Shown piece by piece: positions 16,357 to 24,389 of a stretch of 64,000 nt of DNA. The DNA comes from JALZCH01 sp036400075 (GTDB lineage Bacteria; Acidobacteriota; Blastocatellia; Pyrinomonadales; Pyrinomonadaceae), in NCBI GenBank assembly GCA_036400075.1, contig DASWLV010000081.1:24510-88509 (forward strand). The letters run 5' to 3'. The position numbers and the translations under genes are program-made. The notes under the pieces were generated by a model, which ran no database searches, was not told the origin of the DNA, and worked only from the letters and a program-made list of their open reading frames with translations. Every line of letters begins with the position of its first letter. Position 1 is the stretch's first letter.

Positions 16357-16962
16357 ATGGAAAAAGAACCTCTGCTACAAGCGAAATCACTTGACTTGCC
16401 TCAATTAATTCTAGCCTCCGCTAGCCCGCGCCGCTCAGAAATCTTGAATGCGGTCGGGTGGAAATTTGAAAAACAAGTCGCCGATTTGGACGAAACCGAA
16501 CTGGAAAATGAAAAACCGGCTGATTACGTCGTGCGGCTGGCACGTGAAAAAGCGTTGGCAGTTGCCGGAAAAATCGAAAACGGCTTGATTTTGGGCGCTG
16601 ACACAACTGTGGTCATTGAAAATGAAATTATCGGGAAACCGAAAGATTTGGCTGACGCCGCCCAAATGCTCGGCAAATTATCCGGGCGTTGGCACGAAGT
16701 TTTAACCGGCGTTGCTTTAGTCAAAAAAAACGACGGGAAAACAGAAATTCAAGCCGATTTGGAACGAACAAAAGTTAAATTTTTTCCACTTTCCGATTCT
16801 GAAATAAATTATTTAGTCGAACGAGGCGAACCGCTCGACAAAGCCGGAGCTTATGCCGTGCAAGGCGTCGCCGCGCTGTTTATCGAACGAATCGAAGGCG
16901 ATTATTGGAACGTCGTCGGGTTGCCCGTTCAGCTTGTTTATAAGCTGGCGCGGCAGTTTTGA
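16357..16962 (+). CDS. maf: Maf-family nucleotide pyrophosphatase (dTTP/UTP pyrophosphatase type)
   Basis: 201 residues from ATG 16357, matching the usual Maf length; the frame is open back to TTG 16279 but that part is translated heptamer repeat. The Maf hallmark LILASASPRRSEIL is followed by VADLDETE, REKALAV, the catalytic Asp in LGADTTVV, GKPKD, and the C-terminal GAYAVQGVAALFIERIEGD. It hydrolyses non-canonical or excess pyrimidine triphosphates and is tied to septum inhibition in Bacillus. With rdgB six kb away, the window has two house-cleaning NTP pyrophosphatases. No good ribosome site precedes the ATG. Confidence 0.93.
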   Translation: MEKEPLLQAKSLDLPQLILASASPRRSEILNAVGWKFEKQVADLDETELENEKPADYVVRLAREKALAVAGKIENGLILGADTTVVIENEIIGKPKDLADAAQMLGKLSGRWHEVLTGVALVKKNDGKTEIQADLERTKVKFFPLSDSEINYLVERGEPLDKAGAYAVQGVAALFIERIEGDYWNVVGLPVQLVYKLARQF

Positions 16963-17152
16963 AAGCAGTGCGAATCATAATAAAAAAACTTTATGTCCTT
17001 AGCATTAAGTTTTTCAGAATTAAACCGCAAAGAGCGCAAAGGTTTTTCGCAAAGGACGCAAAACCGTTTTTTCAAAAATTTGAATGCAGAATAATGTAAA
17101 ATTAAAAAAACACAATTTTTGAGTGTGTTTTGTGCAGAAACATTTTTGAATT

Positions 17153-17368
17153 TTGAGGATGATAAAAAAGAATTCCAACCAATCGCCGAAACAAAACGTT
17201 TGGGCGCGTCCCGGAATGAGCGTGACTTTTCGCGCCGAATTGATGCCGGGGCGCGAAACTGAAAAACGCACCTTTCGAGTTAAAACCGTATTGCCGAACA
17301 ACCGAGTTATGCTCCACGATTTTGAAGGTGAGCATTCGGAAAACGAGTTTGAGCCGATAAGATTTTAA
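17153..17368 (+). CDS. Small basic protein of unknown function
   Basis: 71 residues: WARPGMSVTFRAELMPGRET then FRVKTVLPNNRVMLHDFEGE, a likely five-strand beta-barrel-like mini-domain. The pattern 'PG..V.F........ R.F.V..VLPN.RV.L..' resembles small KOW/SH3-like proteins but I cannot place it in a family. It may start at TTG 17153 or ATG 17159; GAGG lies immediately before the latter. A terminator follows directly, which supports a real transcript. Upstream (17025-17090) are CGCAAAGGA-like low-complexity words. Confidence 0.5.
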   Translation: MRMIKKNSNQSPKQNVWARPGMSVTFRAELMPGRETEKRTFRVKTVLPNNRVMLHDFEGEHSENEFEPIRF

Positions 17369-17372
17369 AAAG

Positions 17373-17403
17373 AAAAAGCGTTCGTCAAAAACGAACGCTT
17401 TTT
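17373..17403. terminator. Bidirectional rho-independent terminator
   Basis: Perfect 13-bp arms AAAAAGCGTTCGT / ACGAACGCTTTTT with a five-base loop, between the small basic gene and the convergent thioredoxin-like gene. Both sides carry the A/T tract. Confidence 0.9.
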
Positions 17404-17423
17404 CAATCGAATTTAAATTTATT

Positions 17424-17990
17424 TTAGAGAATTTTGTCTATTTCCGCCGAAATTTGCGCGGTTATATCGGTTTCCGGGTCAATTCCGGTAAATTTGGCGG
17501 CGACGCTGCCGTCTTTATTCAAAACCACGAACGCCGGAATCTGATCTAAACCAAATGCTTTCACAGTCGCGCCCTGCGGATCGCGCAAAGTTCTCACTCC
17601 TAATTTGCCGCGTTCGCCGAAGGTCGTCAACTGCGCGTCCGTCGCGTAGTTATTTGATTTGGCGTCGGCTGAATCGGTGCTGATGAAATAAAGCGTCACG
17701 CCGCGTTTGGCGTAATTCTGCTGCAAAGCGTTGATGATTTTAATCTGTTCGCGCGAGAGCGGCAGCCAGGACGCGCCGACAGCCAGCACAGCCGGAGTTT
17801 TCAAACCGTAAATTAAAACGTTTGATCCGTCGAGCGAGCGCAGATTGATTTCGGTCGGCGTCGTTTGTTTGGTTTGCTTTTGAGCGCGAACGACGCTCGC
17901 GCCTCCGATTAGCAAAATTGCCGCGCCCGCGACGCCGGCAAAAATCATTTTTTTATTTAATCGTTTTTTGGTTTTCATATTCCTTAACAT
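17424..17990 (-). CDS. Membrane-anchored thioredoxin-fold protein without active-site cysteines
   Basis: 188 residues. An N-terminal anchor or signal segment (MIFAGVAGAAILLIGGASVV) is followed by a TlpA/redoxin fold: LRSLDGSNVLIYGLKTPAVLA, then the active-site position reads ASWLPLS where relatives have ASWCPPC, and later the cis-Pro loop IPAFVVLNKDGSVAAKFTG. Both redox cysteines are missing, so it cannot do disulphide exchange. It may bind a partner or serve as a structural domain. Two starts are possible (ATG 17990 or ATG 17978); the second has AAGGA close by. It is 100 bp downstream of panC on the same strand. Confidence 0.8.
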   Translation of the reverse strand: MLRNMKTKKRLNKKMIFAGVAGAAILLIGGASVVRAQKQTKQTTPTEINLRSLDGSNVLIYGLKTPAVLAVGASWLPLSREQIKIINALQQNYAKRGVTLYFISTDSADAKSNNYATDAQLTTFGERGKLGVRTLRDPQGATVKAFGLDQIPAFVVLNKDGSVAAKFTGIDPETDITAQISAEIDKIL

Positions 17991-18090
17991 TGAATGACAG
18001 CTTAGAACCGCCGGTCATCAATGTTTTAATCGAATTTTCAACGCTTGTTGTGATGCCGATGAACCGGCGGAAGTTGGATTTTCGGAAAGT

Positions 18091-18945
18091 TTATCGCTTG
18101 TTCAAAACGGTATTGTCAATCAAGCGTGTTTTGCCGAAACGGACGGCGACGTTGAGCAAAACCGGATCGTCTTCGATTCGCTCGACAGGCTGCATCGTCT
18201 CGTTGTCAACCGCCGCGACGTATTCGAGATGGGCGCGCGGCTCGGCGTTTATCGTTTGCGCGATTAATTCGACCAGACGCGGGGCGCTGCGTTCCCCGTT
18301 TTTAAAAGCGAGCTTCGCTTCGCGCAAAGCTCGATAAATAATCGTCGCCGCTTCGTGCTCTTCGCGATTGAGATAAGCATTGCGCGAAGACATCGCCAAA
18401 CCCGTTTCTTCGCGCACAATCGGCATTACGACCACTTCCGTGTCAAAAGCCAGGTCGCGCACCATTCGTTTGACGACGGCGACTTGCTGGGCGTCTTTCT
18501 GTCCGAAAAAAGCGAAATCGGGGCGAACCGTGTTGAACAGAATCGCCACAGCCGTCGCCACTCCCCGAAAATGACCGGGACGCGCCGCTCCTTCCAAAAC
18601 ATCCGAAATGCCTTCGACGTAAACATAACTCGAAAAACCCGGCGGATAAATATCTTCGGCTGTCGGCGCGAAAATGTAATCAACGTTGTAATCGGTCAGC
18701 AGCGCGGCGTCGCCGGTTAAATCGCGCGGATATTTATCGAAATCTTCGTTTCTCCCGAACTGCATCGGGTTGACGAAAATCGTCACGACGACGACATCGC
18801 ACATTTGCCGGGCTTCGCGCACAAGCGATAAATGCCCTTCGTGGAGCGCGCCCATCGTCGGCACCAATCCGATTGTTTTGTCCTGCTCGCGCCTCAATTT
18901 CCTGGCAATCGAACTCATTCGCTGGCGGCGGTGAATAATTTCCAT
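18091..18945 (-). CDS. panC: Pantothenate synthetase
   Basis: 284 residues, normal length. Motifs: the nucleotide-binding VPTMGALHEGHLSL, VSIFVNP-like VTIFVNPMQFG, EDFDKYPR, GHFRGVATAV, FGQKDAQQ and the KMSKS-like MSSRNAYLN. It joins pantoate and beta-alanine at the cost of ATP to make pantothenate. It is the last gene of folK-panB-panC on the minus strand. A heptamer hairpin fills the 74 bp between panB and panC. Confidence 0.98.
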   Translation of the reverse strand: MEIIHRRQRMSSIARKLRREQDKTIGLVPTMGALHEGHLSLVREARQMCDVVVVTIFVNPMQFGRNEDFDKYPRDLTGDAALLTDYNVDYIFAPTAEDIYPPGFSSYVYVEGISDVLEGAARPGHFRGVATAVAILFNTVRPDFAFFGQKDAQQVAVVKRMVRDLAFDTEVVVMPIVREETGLAMSSRNAYLNREEHEAATIIYRALREAKLAFKNGERSAPRLVELIAQTINAEPRAHLEYVAAVDNETMQPVERIEDDPVLLNVAVRFGKTRLIDNTVLNKR

Positions 18946-18950
18946 AGAAG

Positions 18951-19024
18951 CTATCAGTAATTAGTAATTAGTAATTAGTAATAAGTTAAAAAAGCTGATT
19001 ACTGATTACTAATTACTGATTACT
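18951..19024. repeat. Inverted heptamer repeat (AGTAATT family) between panB and panC
   Basis: The left arm has AGTAATT three times plus AGTAATA; the right arm has GATTACT, GATTACT, AATTACT, GATTACT, its reverse complement. The panB stop codon TAA (19022-19020) is part of the right arm. The RNA would form a ~30-bp AT-rich hairpin inside the operon, a candidate for attenuation or differential mRNA stability. Confidence 0.9.
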
Positions 19025-19877
19025 TTTCACTCTTCACTTGAATTCCTTCGGGCATTGGGTAAGATTCCTGTTCGCTTGGATAATCTCCGTTTCGGACATC
19101 GTTTGCCCAATTTTGCACGGCTTCGGTCATCGTTTCGCGCAAATTGGCGTATTTGCGGACAAATTTCGGCTGTCGCCCGAAAGTTAAGCCGAGCAAATCG
19201 TGCAAAACCAAAACCTGAACATCGCAATCAATTCCCGCGCCGATTCCGACGGTTGAAATGTTCACGGATTTAGTAATTTCGGCGGCAAGCTCGCGCGGAA
19301 CCAGCTCCAGAACAATCGAAAAAGCCCCCGCGTCTTCGAGCGCACGCGCGTCGTCAATTAGTGCCTGCGCGGCGTCGGCGGTTTTGCCCTGCAAACGATA
19401 ACCGCCGAGACGGTTAAAAGATTGCGGAGTCAACCCGATGTGTCCCATAACGGGAATTTCTTCGTTGACTAATCTTTTGACGATTTCCAAACGGTTTTGC
19501 CCGCCTTCGAGCTTGACGGCTTCCGCGCCGGCTTCTTTGATAAATCTAAAAGCGTTTTTAACGGCGTCCTGCTCGCCCGTGTGATACGAGCCGTAAGGCA
19601 TATCTGCGACGAGCAAAGCGCGTTTAACGCCGCGCCGCACGGCTTTTGCGGCGAACAGCATTTCGTCCATCGTCACGGGAATTGTGTTGTCGTAACCGAA
19701 AACTACATTTCCGGCGCTGTCACCGACCAGAATTACTTCAATTCCCGCTTCATCAACTACGCGCGCTGTCGGATAATCGTAAGCCGTCAGACAAGTCAGA
19801 CATTCCCCTCGCTCCTTTGCCGCGCGCAGAAAAGGCACGTTTATTTTTTCGATTTTCGGTGTTTGATGCGATGACAT
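19020..19877 (-). CDS. panB: 3-methyl-2-oxobutanoate hydroxymethyltransferase
   Basis: 285 residues from ATG 19877; the open frame extends upstream into folK sequence, which is not PanB-like. Motifs: CLTAYDYPTARVVDEAGIE, LVGDSAGNVVFGYDNT with the metal-binding Asp, MPYGSYH, VKLEGG, MGHIGLTPQS, and GIGAGIDCDVQVLVLHDLLG. The enzyme makes ketopantoate from alpha-ketoisovalerate and methylene-THF. 19 bp separate it from folK upstream. Its stop codon is supplied by the AGTAATT heptamer repeat. Confidence 0.98.
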   Translation of the reverse strand: MSSHQTPKIEKINVPFLRAAKERGECLTCLTAYDYPTARVVDEAGIEVILVGDSAGNVVFGYDNTIPVTMDEMLFAAKAVRRGVKRALLVADMPYGSYHTGEQDAVKNAFRFIKEAGAEAVKLEGGQNRLEIVKRLVNEEIPVMGHIGLTPQSFNRLGGYRLQGKTADAAQALIDDARALEDAGAFSIVLELVPRELAAEITKSVNISTVGIGAGIDCDVQVLVLHDLLGLTFGRQPKFVRKYANLRETMTEAVQNWANDVRNGDYPSEQESYPMPEGIQVKSEK

Positions 19878-19896
19878 TTGGCGCGTGTTAGGGATT

Positions 19897-20466
19897 TTAA
19901 ATTTTGACAGGCTCTTTTGCAATCGGAAACTGCGCCGCCGGAGAAGAAGCGAGATTTGCGTCAATCGGATTCCAGCGGTGAACCTGCGCTTTGTCCGGCG
20001 TTTCGACGAGCAATTGGGCAATGTTTTTCTGCAAAACCGGATGCCGCAAATCCGGCGACAGCTCGTTTAACGGCACGAGAACAAAGCGCCGCAGGTGCAT
20101 TTGGGGATGCGGAACGGTGAGGAAATCGGTTTGATGAACATTTTTGCCGAATAGAATTAAATCCAAATCCGCAGTGCGCGCCGCTTTCGGGGTTTCGCGT
20201 TTTCTCCCCAAAAGATATTCGATTCGCAGCATTCGCGCGAGCATTTGTTCGGGTGTGATGTTGTTGATTTCGACTTCCGCAATCATATTGAGAAATCGGG
20301 GCTGTTTGTCATCAACGGCAACAGGCTCGGTTTCATAAATGGCGGAAAGCCGTTTCAGACACACCGACGCTTCAAGCAGACCGCGCACGGCGAGCAGTAA
20401 ATTCCCCGCCCTGTCGCCCAAATTCGAGCCGATTCCGACATAAGCTGTCACGGTTTCAACTTTCAT
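19897..20466 (-). CDS. folK: 2-amino-4-hydroxy-6-hydroxymethyldihydropteridine pyrophosphokinase
   Basis: 189 residues. HPPK motifs: YVGIGSNLGDRAGNL, SAIYETEPV, QPRFLNM, the pterin-ATP loop RKRETPKAARTADLDLILFG with the metal Asp pair, and PHPQMHLRRFVLVPL. It makes the pyrophosphorylated pterin precursor of dihydrofolate. Placed before panB and panC; the link makes sense because PanB consumes methylene-tetrahydrofolate. Start ATG 20466. Confidence 0.97.
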   Translation of the reverse strand: MKVETVTAYVGIGSNLGDRAGNLLLAVRGLLEASVCLKRLSAIYETEPVAVDDKQPRFLNMIAEVEINNITPEQMLARMLRIEYLLGRKRETPKAARTADLDLILFGKNVHQTDFLTVPHPQMHLRRFVLVPLNELSPDLRHPVLQKNIAQLLVETPDKAQVHRWNPIDANLASSPAAQFPIAKEPVKI

Positions 20467-20612
20467 CGCCGCCGATTGTAACTTAACGGTTGTTTTTTTG
20501 GTAGTTCAATGTTTCAATTAAAGCGAGCCTATGGCTCAAATATTCCAGCAATGCTTGGCTGAAAACAGGCATTCGGGCGGCTTTTTTAGCAGGTTGCGCC
20601 GTCTTAACAAAA

Positions 20613-21920
20613 ATGGCACGCAGAAAATTTCGCAACAATTCGCGCTTTGATAATTATTCAGACCGCTCTTTTCAAGAATATCTCTCGAACGCGCCCGCGC
20701 CGCAAACTTCGCGGACAGAGCTTTTACGCCTCATTCGCGGCGGCGAAGATACTTATCTCGAACTCAAAGTCCGGCTTTCAAATTCGGAAAGAATCTCACA
20801 GGAAATCTGCGCTCTGGCAAACACGGACGGCGGCACAATCGTGTTCGGAGTTTCCGACCAGCTCCGCATCGAAGGCGTTTTGGACTCTCAGGAAGTTCAG
20901 CAGGAATTGATTCGCATTTGCCGCGAAGAACTTTCGCCCGCTCTGACTCCGCTGATTGACATAGTGGCTTTCGATAGCGGGCGCGTTGTCGTCGTTTGTG
21001 AAATCGAAGGCAAACGCCGCCCGTATCGAACGCGCGACGGCAAGTTTTATTTGCGAATCGGTTCGGAAAAACGCGAAGCTACGCGCGAAGAATTGTCAGC
21101 CTGGCTCGAAGAAATTCGACCGCTCGGTTTTGAGAATTTGCCGGTTCCCGCTGCGAAAGAATCGGACATTGACGATATGCTGCTCTGGACTTTCGCGCGC
21201 GAATTTGCGGGCGATGCGTTTGATGAAAAGCAGATTCCGACGAATTACGCGACCGGCGAATTTTTAAAACGCGATTTGCTGCTCGCTTCGGGAACAATGG
21301 ACGAGTTTACTCCGACCGTTGCCGCCGTTTTGCTGTTCGGAAAAAACGAGCGAGTCGCGTCTCTGCTGCCGCGCGCGAACGTCGTTGCCGCCAGATTTTC
21401 CGGCGATTCAACGGACAGTCCGATTGTCGAGAAAATCGAAATCGGCGGCAATTTACTGACGATTTATGAAAGAGTTTTGAAATTCGTCCATCGCTACTGC
21501 GATTTGTGGGAGGAGCGCCCGCGCTCATTTGCCGCAAACAACAATTCGCCGGTTAAAGCGCGCGCCAATTATCATCTCGGCTCGGTTTCCGAAGCCGTCG
21601 CCAACGCGCTCATTCACAGAGATTTAGCGATTCGTGAAACCGGAACCCGAATTTCGATATTCGACCATTCGATTGAAATCGCCAACGCGCGCCGCACTTT
21701 GGGTTTTGTCCCGCCTGCAAACCGCGCGATTCGTTACGGCATTCCGCACCGCTTAAACCCGCAGGTCGCCGCCATTTTTTCGAGCGAGGCTTACGGCGCA
21801 TTTAATTCGCACCACGGCAATTTGCCCAAACTGCTCCGCGATTCGAGGCTTTTTTCCGGCAAAAAAACCGAAATTTACACCAGCAACGACGAATTCAGAA
21901 TCAGGCTTTATGGAATCTGA
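20613..21920 (+). CDS. Schlafen/AlbA_2-domain ATP-binding protein (RecG-like transcriptional regulator type)
   Basis: 435 residues. The N-terminal AlbA_2 (divergent AAA_4) domain spans ~40-160: SRTELLRLIRGGEDTYLELK, then ISQEICALANTDGGTIVFGV with the conserved A-N-x-x-G-G-x-x-x-x-G-V, and YRTRDGKFYLRIGS. The C-terminus has the HATPase_c_4 part: SVSEAVANALIHRDLAI followed by RISIFDHSIEIANARR. Proteins of this layout are poorly characterised; some regulate transcription and others belong to antiphage systems. A ~60-residue basic N-terminal tail precedes the domain. It stands alone and ends at an octamer-repeat hairpin facing the VWA gene. Confidence 0.85.
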   Translation: MARRKFRNNSRFDNYSDRSFQEYLSNAPAPQTSRTELLRLIRGGEDTYLELKVRLSNSERISQEICALANTDGGTIVFGVSDQLRIEGVLDSQEVQQELIRICREELSPALTPLIDIVAFDSGRVVVVCEIEGKRRPYRTRDGKFYLRIGSEKREATREELSAWLEEIRPLGFENLPVPAAKESDIDDMLLWTFAREFAGDAFDEKQIPTNYATGEFLKRDLLLASGTMDEFTPTVAAVLLFGKNERVASLLPRANVVAARFSGDSTDSPIVEKIEIGGNLLTIYERVLKFVHRYCDLWEERPRSFAANNNSPVKARANYHLGSVSEAVANALIHRDLAIRETGTRISIFDHSIEIANARRTLGFVPPANRAIRYGIPHRLNPQVAAIFSSEAYGAFNSHHGNLPKLLRDSRLFSGKKTEIYTSNDEFRIRLYGI

Positions 21921-21936
21921 GATTAAATTCAAGACG

Positions 21937-22008
21937 AGAAAAGGAGAAAAGGAGTAGAGGAATTGGAATTTTGCTTCCTCTTCTCCTCTACCCCTTTTCT
22001 CCTTTTCT
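21937..22008. repeat. Inverted octamer repeat (AGAAAAGG family) between convergent genes
   Basis: Left: AGAAAAGG, AGAAAAGG, AGTAGAGG. Right: CCTCTTCT, CCTCTACC, CCTTTTCT, CCTTTTCT. The inner three right-hand words are the reverse complement of the left ones with one mismatch, giving a ~24-bp stem. It probably serves as a two-way terminator. The word length is eight, not seven as at the other loci. Confidence 0.8.
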
Positions 22009-22019
22009 GCTGAAATGTA

Positions 22020-23261
22020 TTACTTCTTAGCGTCCTCGCCTTTCGGTGGCGTGTAAAACGGGCGATGCTGAACTTCGTATTGTTTTTGCTCGGCTTCGTC
22101 AAATTTGCCGTCGTTGTTAACGTCAACTCTGACTTCGATTTTCCGTTTTTTGCCGTCGAAACGTTCGTTTCCGGCGTCGTAAGCGAGGCTATACTGACTG
22201 CGAAGCAGCGCGTTGATGCTGTTTAAAACGCTTGGCAGCTCTGATTCAAACGTTACCGGAAAATACATTCCGCCCGATTCTTTGGCAAATGTGCCGAGCG
22301 TGTTTTTCGCCTGCAAAAGAGTTAAACGTCCGGGAAAACCGCTGATCGAATCAGTCGCCCCAATCTGCTGGTCGTACATTTTCAAAAACATTTCACCCGT
22401 TCCGATCACGTAAATCGGAATTCCGGCGGCTTGCACGATTTTCCGCGCCTGGTCGTAATTGATTTTGCTCATAGAATCAATTCCGGTGCCGACTAAAATT
22501 ACCGCGCGGCGTTTGGCGCTGACGTTGACCAACCCGGCGTAATCCATTTTTTCATCTTTAGAGTTTTCCAACACGACCGCATCGGCGCGCCCGCCGACGA
22601 GCGTCAATTTTAAAGCGTCAAACAGATTGCTGTCGGTAAACGCCGGATTATTGTTGAGCAGCAAGGTAATAACCTGGTTAATTCGTCCCGGATTGTTGGT
22701 GAAATCGGTGAGCGGCGTCGGGCGAATGTCAAACGCGATTACCGAAGCGTAATCGTCCGGCGGTTTGATAAAACGCGACAAAAACATCGCCACCGGACGC
22801 ACCATTTCCATTTTGCCCGGATCGTAACCGCGCGAGCCGTAATAACCGAGCGCCGAAGCGGTTTTGCTGTAATCAACGACGAGCGTGACGGTAATCGGCG
22901 ATTCGGGTTCGGCAAAGTTGCTGATTTCCTGTTTTACGCCGTCTTCGTAGATTTCAAAATTCTTTTGTTTTAAGCCGGTGATAATCTGCTTGCTTTTTTT
23001 GTGATAAACGACCGAATCAACGTTGATGATATTGGTTTTGATGGTCAAAACCTCTGTGTCTTTTATCGGATTGGCGTCTTCGGGCGGAGTCGGTGCGGGC
23101 TGCGGCGCATTCGGGTCGGGACGCTGGTTCTTCTTTTGATTGGTTTGCCCGGCGGGAGGCTGCTGTCGCCGCGATTGAGCATTTGTTTGAACGATAAAAC
23201 CCGATAAAACAACGGCGAAAACGAAAAAAGCGAAAAACTGTCGGAGAAAATTGCTAAACAT
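22020..23261 (-). CDS. Secreted VWA-domain protein (VWFA-related Acidobacterial type)
   Basis: 413 residues with a signal peptide (FFAFFVFAVVLSGFIV, ends TNAQ), a Pro/Gln-rich linker (PDPNAPQPAPTPPEDANP), then an IKTNIINVDSVVYHKKSKQ strand and GLKQKNFEIYEDGVKQEI, the leader typical of the TIGR03436-type domain. The MIDAS-like motif is degenerate (VVDYSKTAS), followed by the VWA core with AVILVGTGIDSMSKI. The C-terminus has QYSLAYDAGNERFDGKKRKIEVRV. This family is strongly enriched in Acidobacteria and is presumably a surface or periplasmic interaction protein. The tail contains a Ca-loop-like DVNNDGKFDEAE segment. Confidence 0.88.
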   Translation of the reverse strand: MFSNFLRQFFAFFVFAVVLSGFIVQTNAQSRRQQPPAGQTNQKKNQRPDPNAPQPAPTPPEDANPIKDTEVLTIKTNIINVDSVVYHKKSKQIITGLKQKNFEIYEDGVKQEISNFAEPESPITVTLVVDYSKTASALGYYGSRGYDPGKMEMVRPVAMFLSRFIKPPDDYASVIAFDIRPTPLTDFTNNPGRINQVITLLLNNNPAFTDSNLFDALKLTLVGGRADAVVLENSKDEKMDYAGLVNVSAKRRAVILVGTGIDSMSKINYDQARKIVQAAGIPIYVIGTGEMFLKMYDQQIGATDSISGFPGRLTLLQAKNTLGTFAKESGGMYFPVTFESELPSVLNSINALLRSQYSLAYDAGNERFDGKKRKIEVRVDVNNDGKFDEAEQKQYEVQHRPFYTPPKGEDAKK

Positions 23262-23391
23262 AAAGCACCTTTGAAACTGCCTGAAAATTACTTTCTGATT
23301 GTACGCGGAAATTATTCTGCTGCAAGTACGATTTAAGTTTTCGATGCAGTTTCCGAGCCAAATTATGCCCGGCGAAACAAGTCTAAATGAA

Positions 23392-23432
23392 AAAAAGGAA
23401 TGAAATCACTGAATTTGATTTCATTCCTTTTT
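23392..23432 (-). terminator. Rho-independent terminator
   Basis: 17-bp perfect arms (AAAAAGGAATGAAATCA and its complement) around a seven-base loop, with A and T tracts at the ends. It lies 25 bp past the stop of the gene at 23457-24389 and probably terminates it. Confidence 0.85.
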
Positions 23433-23456
23433 AGCTGATTTATCGGCTTTCGCTTT

Positions 23457-24389
23457 TTATTTTTTGGCAGTGTTGTTGACGGCTTCGGCTTCGATTGTAA
23501 CGTCAAACGCGCCTGAGTTGTCGTCCAGATTTCCTTCGTTGATTCCCAAAAAGAGCATTCCGTCGCGCTGTGCGACAAATTCGCGGCTGCTGCCGATGAA
23601 AACGAAATCGTTGTTGTCGTCGCCGATGACGGCGATCAGAGCGCCGGTTGGTTCGGTCTGCATCAGACGCTGCGAATCGGCAATCGAACCGACGCCGGCG
23701 GGCGTCGCAAAACGTCCCTGACCGAGCGAAACGCGCCCGTTTGCAGAGATGCGAACGCGCTGACCTTTACGCACGACGACTCCCGAATTTGTCCAACCGT
23801 TGGCGGTCGCGTCGGCGAGCACTTTGAGCGGGTTGCTCTCGCCCCGGACGGTAATAAATTTGCCGGACGAACCGGAATTGGTCGTGTTTGTTTTTGGAGT
23901 CGAGATTACAGGCTGGTCGCCGGAGTCGCCGGTTTTCGGCGAGCTTATCGGCGCGGAGTTAATCACCTGCGATAAACCGCCGGAGTTGGTCGCCGGTTTA
24001 TCCGTAGACGGCGGAAGCGTCGAGGTGGTCGTGACGTTCGGATTCGTTTTTTGATTGTTTGAAATCGGCGGATTTGTTCTTTCCGGCGCAGATTGTGGCG
24101 GCTGCGCGACAATCCGGCTGTTGTTATTGACATCGGCAATTGCCGAATCCGCAACGTTGTCGAACTCGATTGATTCGACATCTTCGATGAAAACCTGAAG
24201 CTGGCTGCGCCGACCGCGCGAGCCGTCGCCGATTAAAACCGTAAACTGCTGGTCTTTAAACCCGACGACTTTACCTTTGACGACCGTGCCGTCTTTCAGA
24301 CGAATCGTATCGGCAAAAACCGTAAAACTAAAACCGAAAACTAAAATGGCGGCGCACAGCGATAAGATGAATCTTGATTTGGCTTGCAT
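23457..24389 (-). CDS. Secreted two-domain protein with a Thr/Pro/Asn linker and PA-IL-like C-terminal fold
   Basis: 310 residues from ATG 24389, chosen because GGAGGAGAAA sits right in front. Signal peptide (ends TVFA). Residues ~27-85 form a small beta domain (IRLKDGTVVKGKVVGFKDQ then FIEDVESIEF), as found in many Acidobacterial exported proteins. About 100 residues of Pro/Thr/Asn/Ser linker follow, then a beta-sandwich: NGWTNSGVVVRKGQRVRISA, ALIAVIGDD, DGMLFLGINEGNLDDNSG, DVTIEAE, a pattern seen in PA-IL (LecA)-like sugar-binding domains. A carbohydrate-binding role is possible but not shown. Confidence 0.72.
   Translation of the reverse strand: MQAKSRFILSLCAAILVFGFSFTVFADTIRLKDGTVVKGKVVGFKDQQFTVLIGDGSRGRRSQLQVFIEDVESIEFDNVADSAIADVNNNSRIVAQPPQSAPERTNPPISNNQKTNPNVTTTSTLPPSTDKPATNSGGLSQVINSAPISSPKTGDSGDQPVISTPKTNTTNSGSSGKFITVRGESNPLKVLADATANGWTNSGVVVRKGQRVRISANGRVSLGQGRFATPAGVGSIADSQRLMQTEPTGALIAVIGDDNNDFVFIGSSREFVAQRDGMLFLGINEGNLDDNSGAFDVTIEAEAVNNTAKK

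Noticed and set aside
19878..20021. Upstream extension of panB
   Set aside because: These codons overlap folK in another frame and are not PanB-like.
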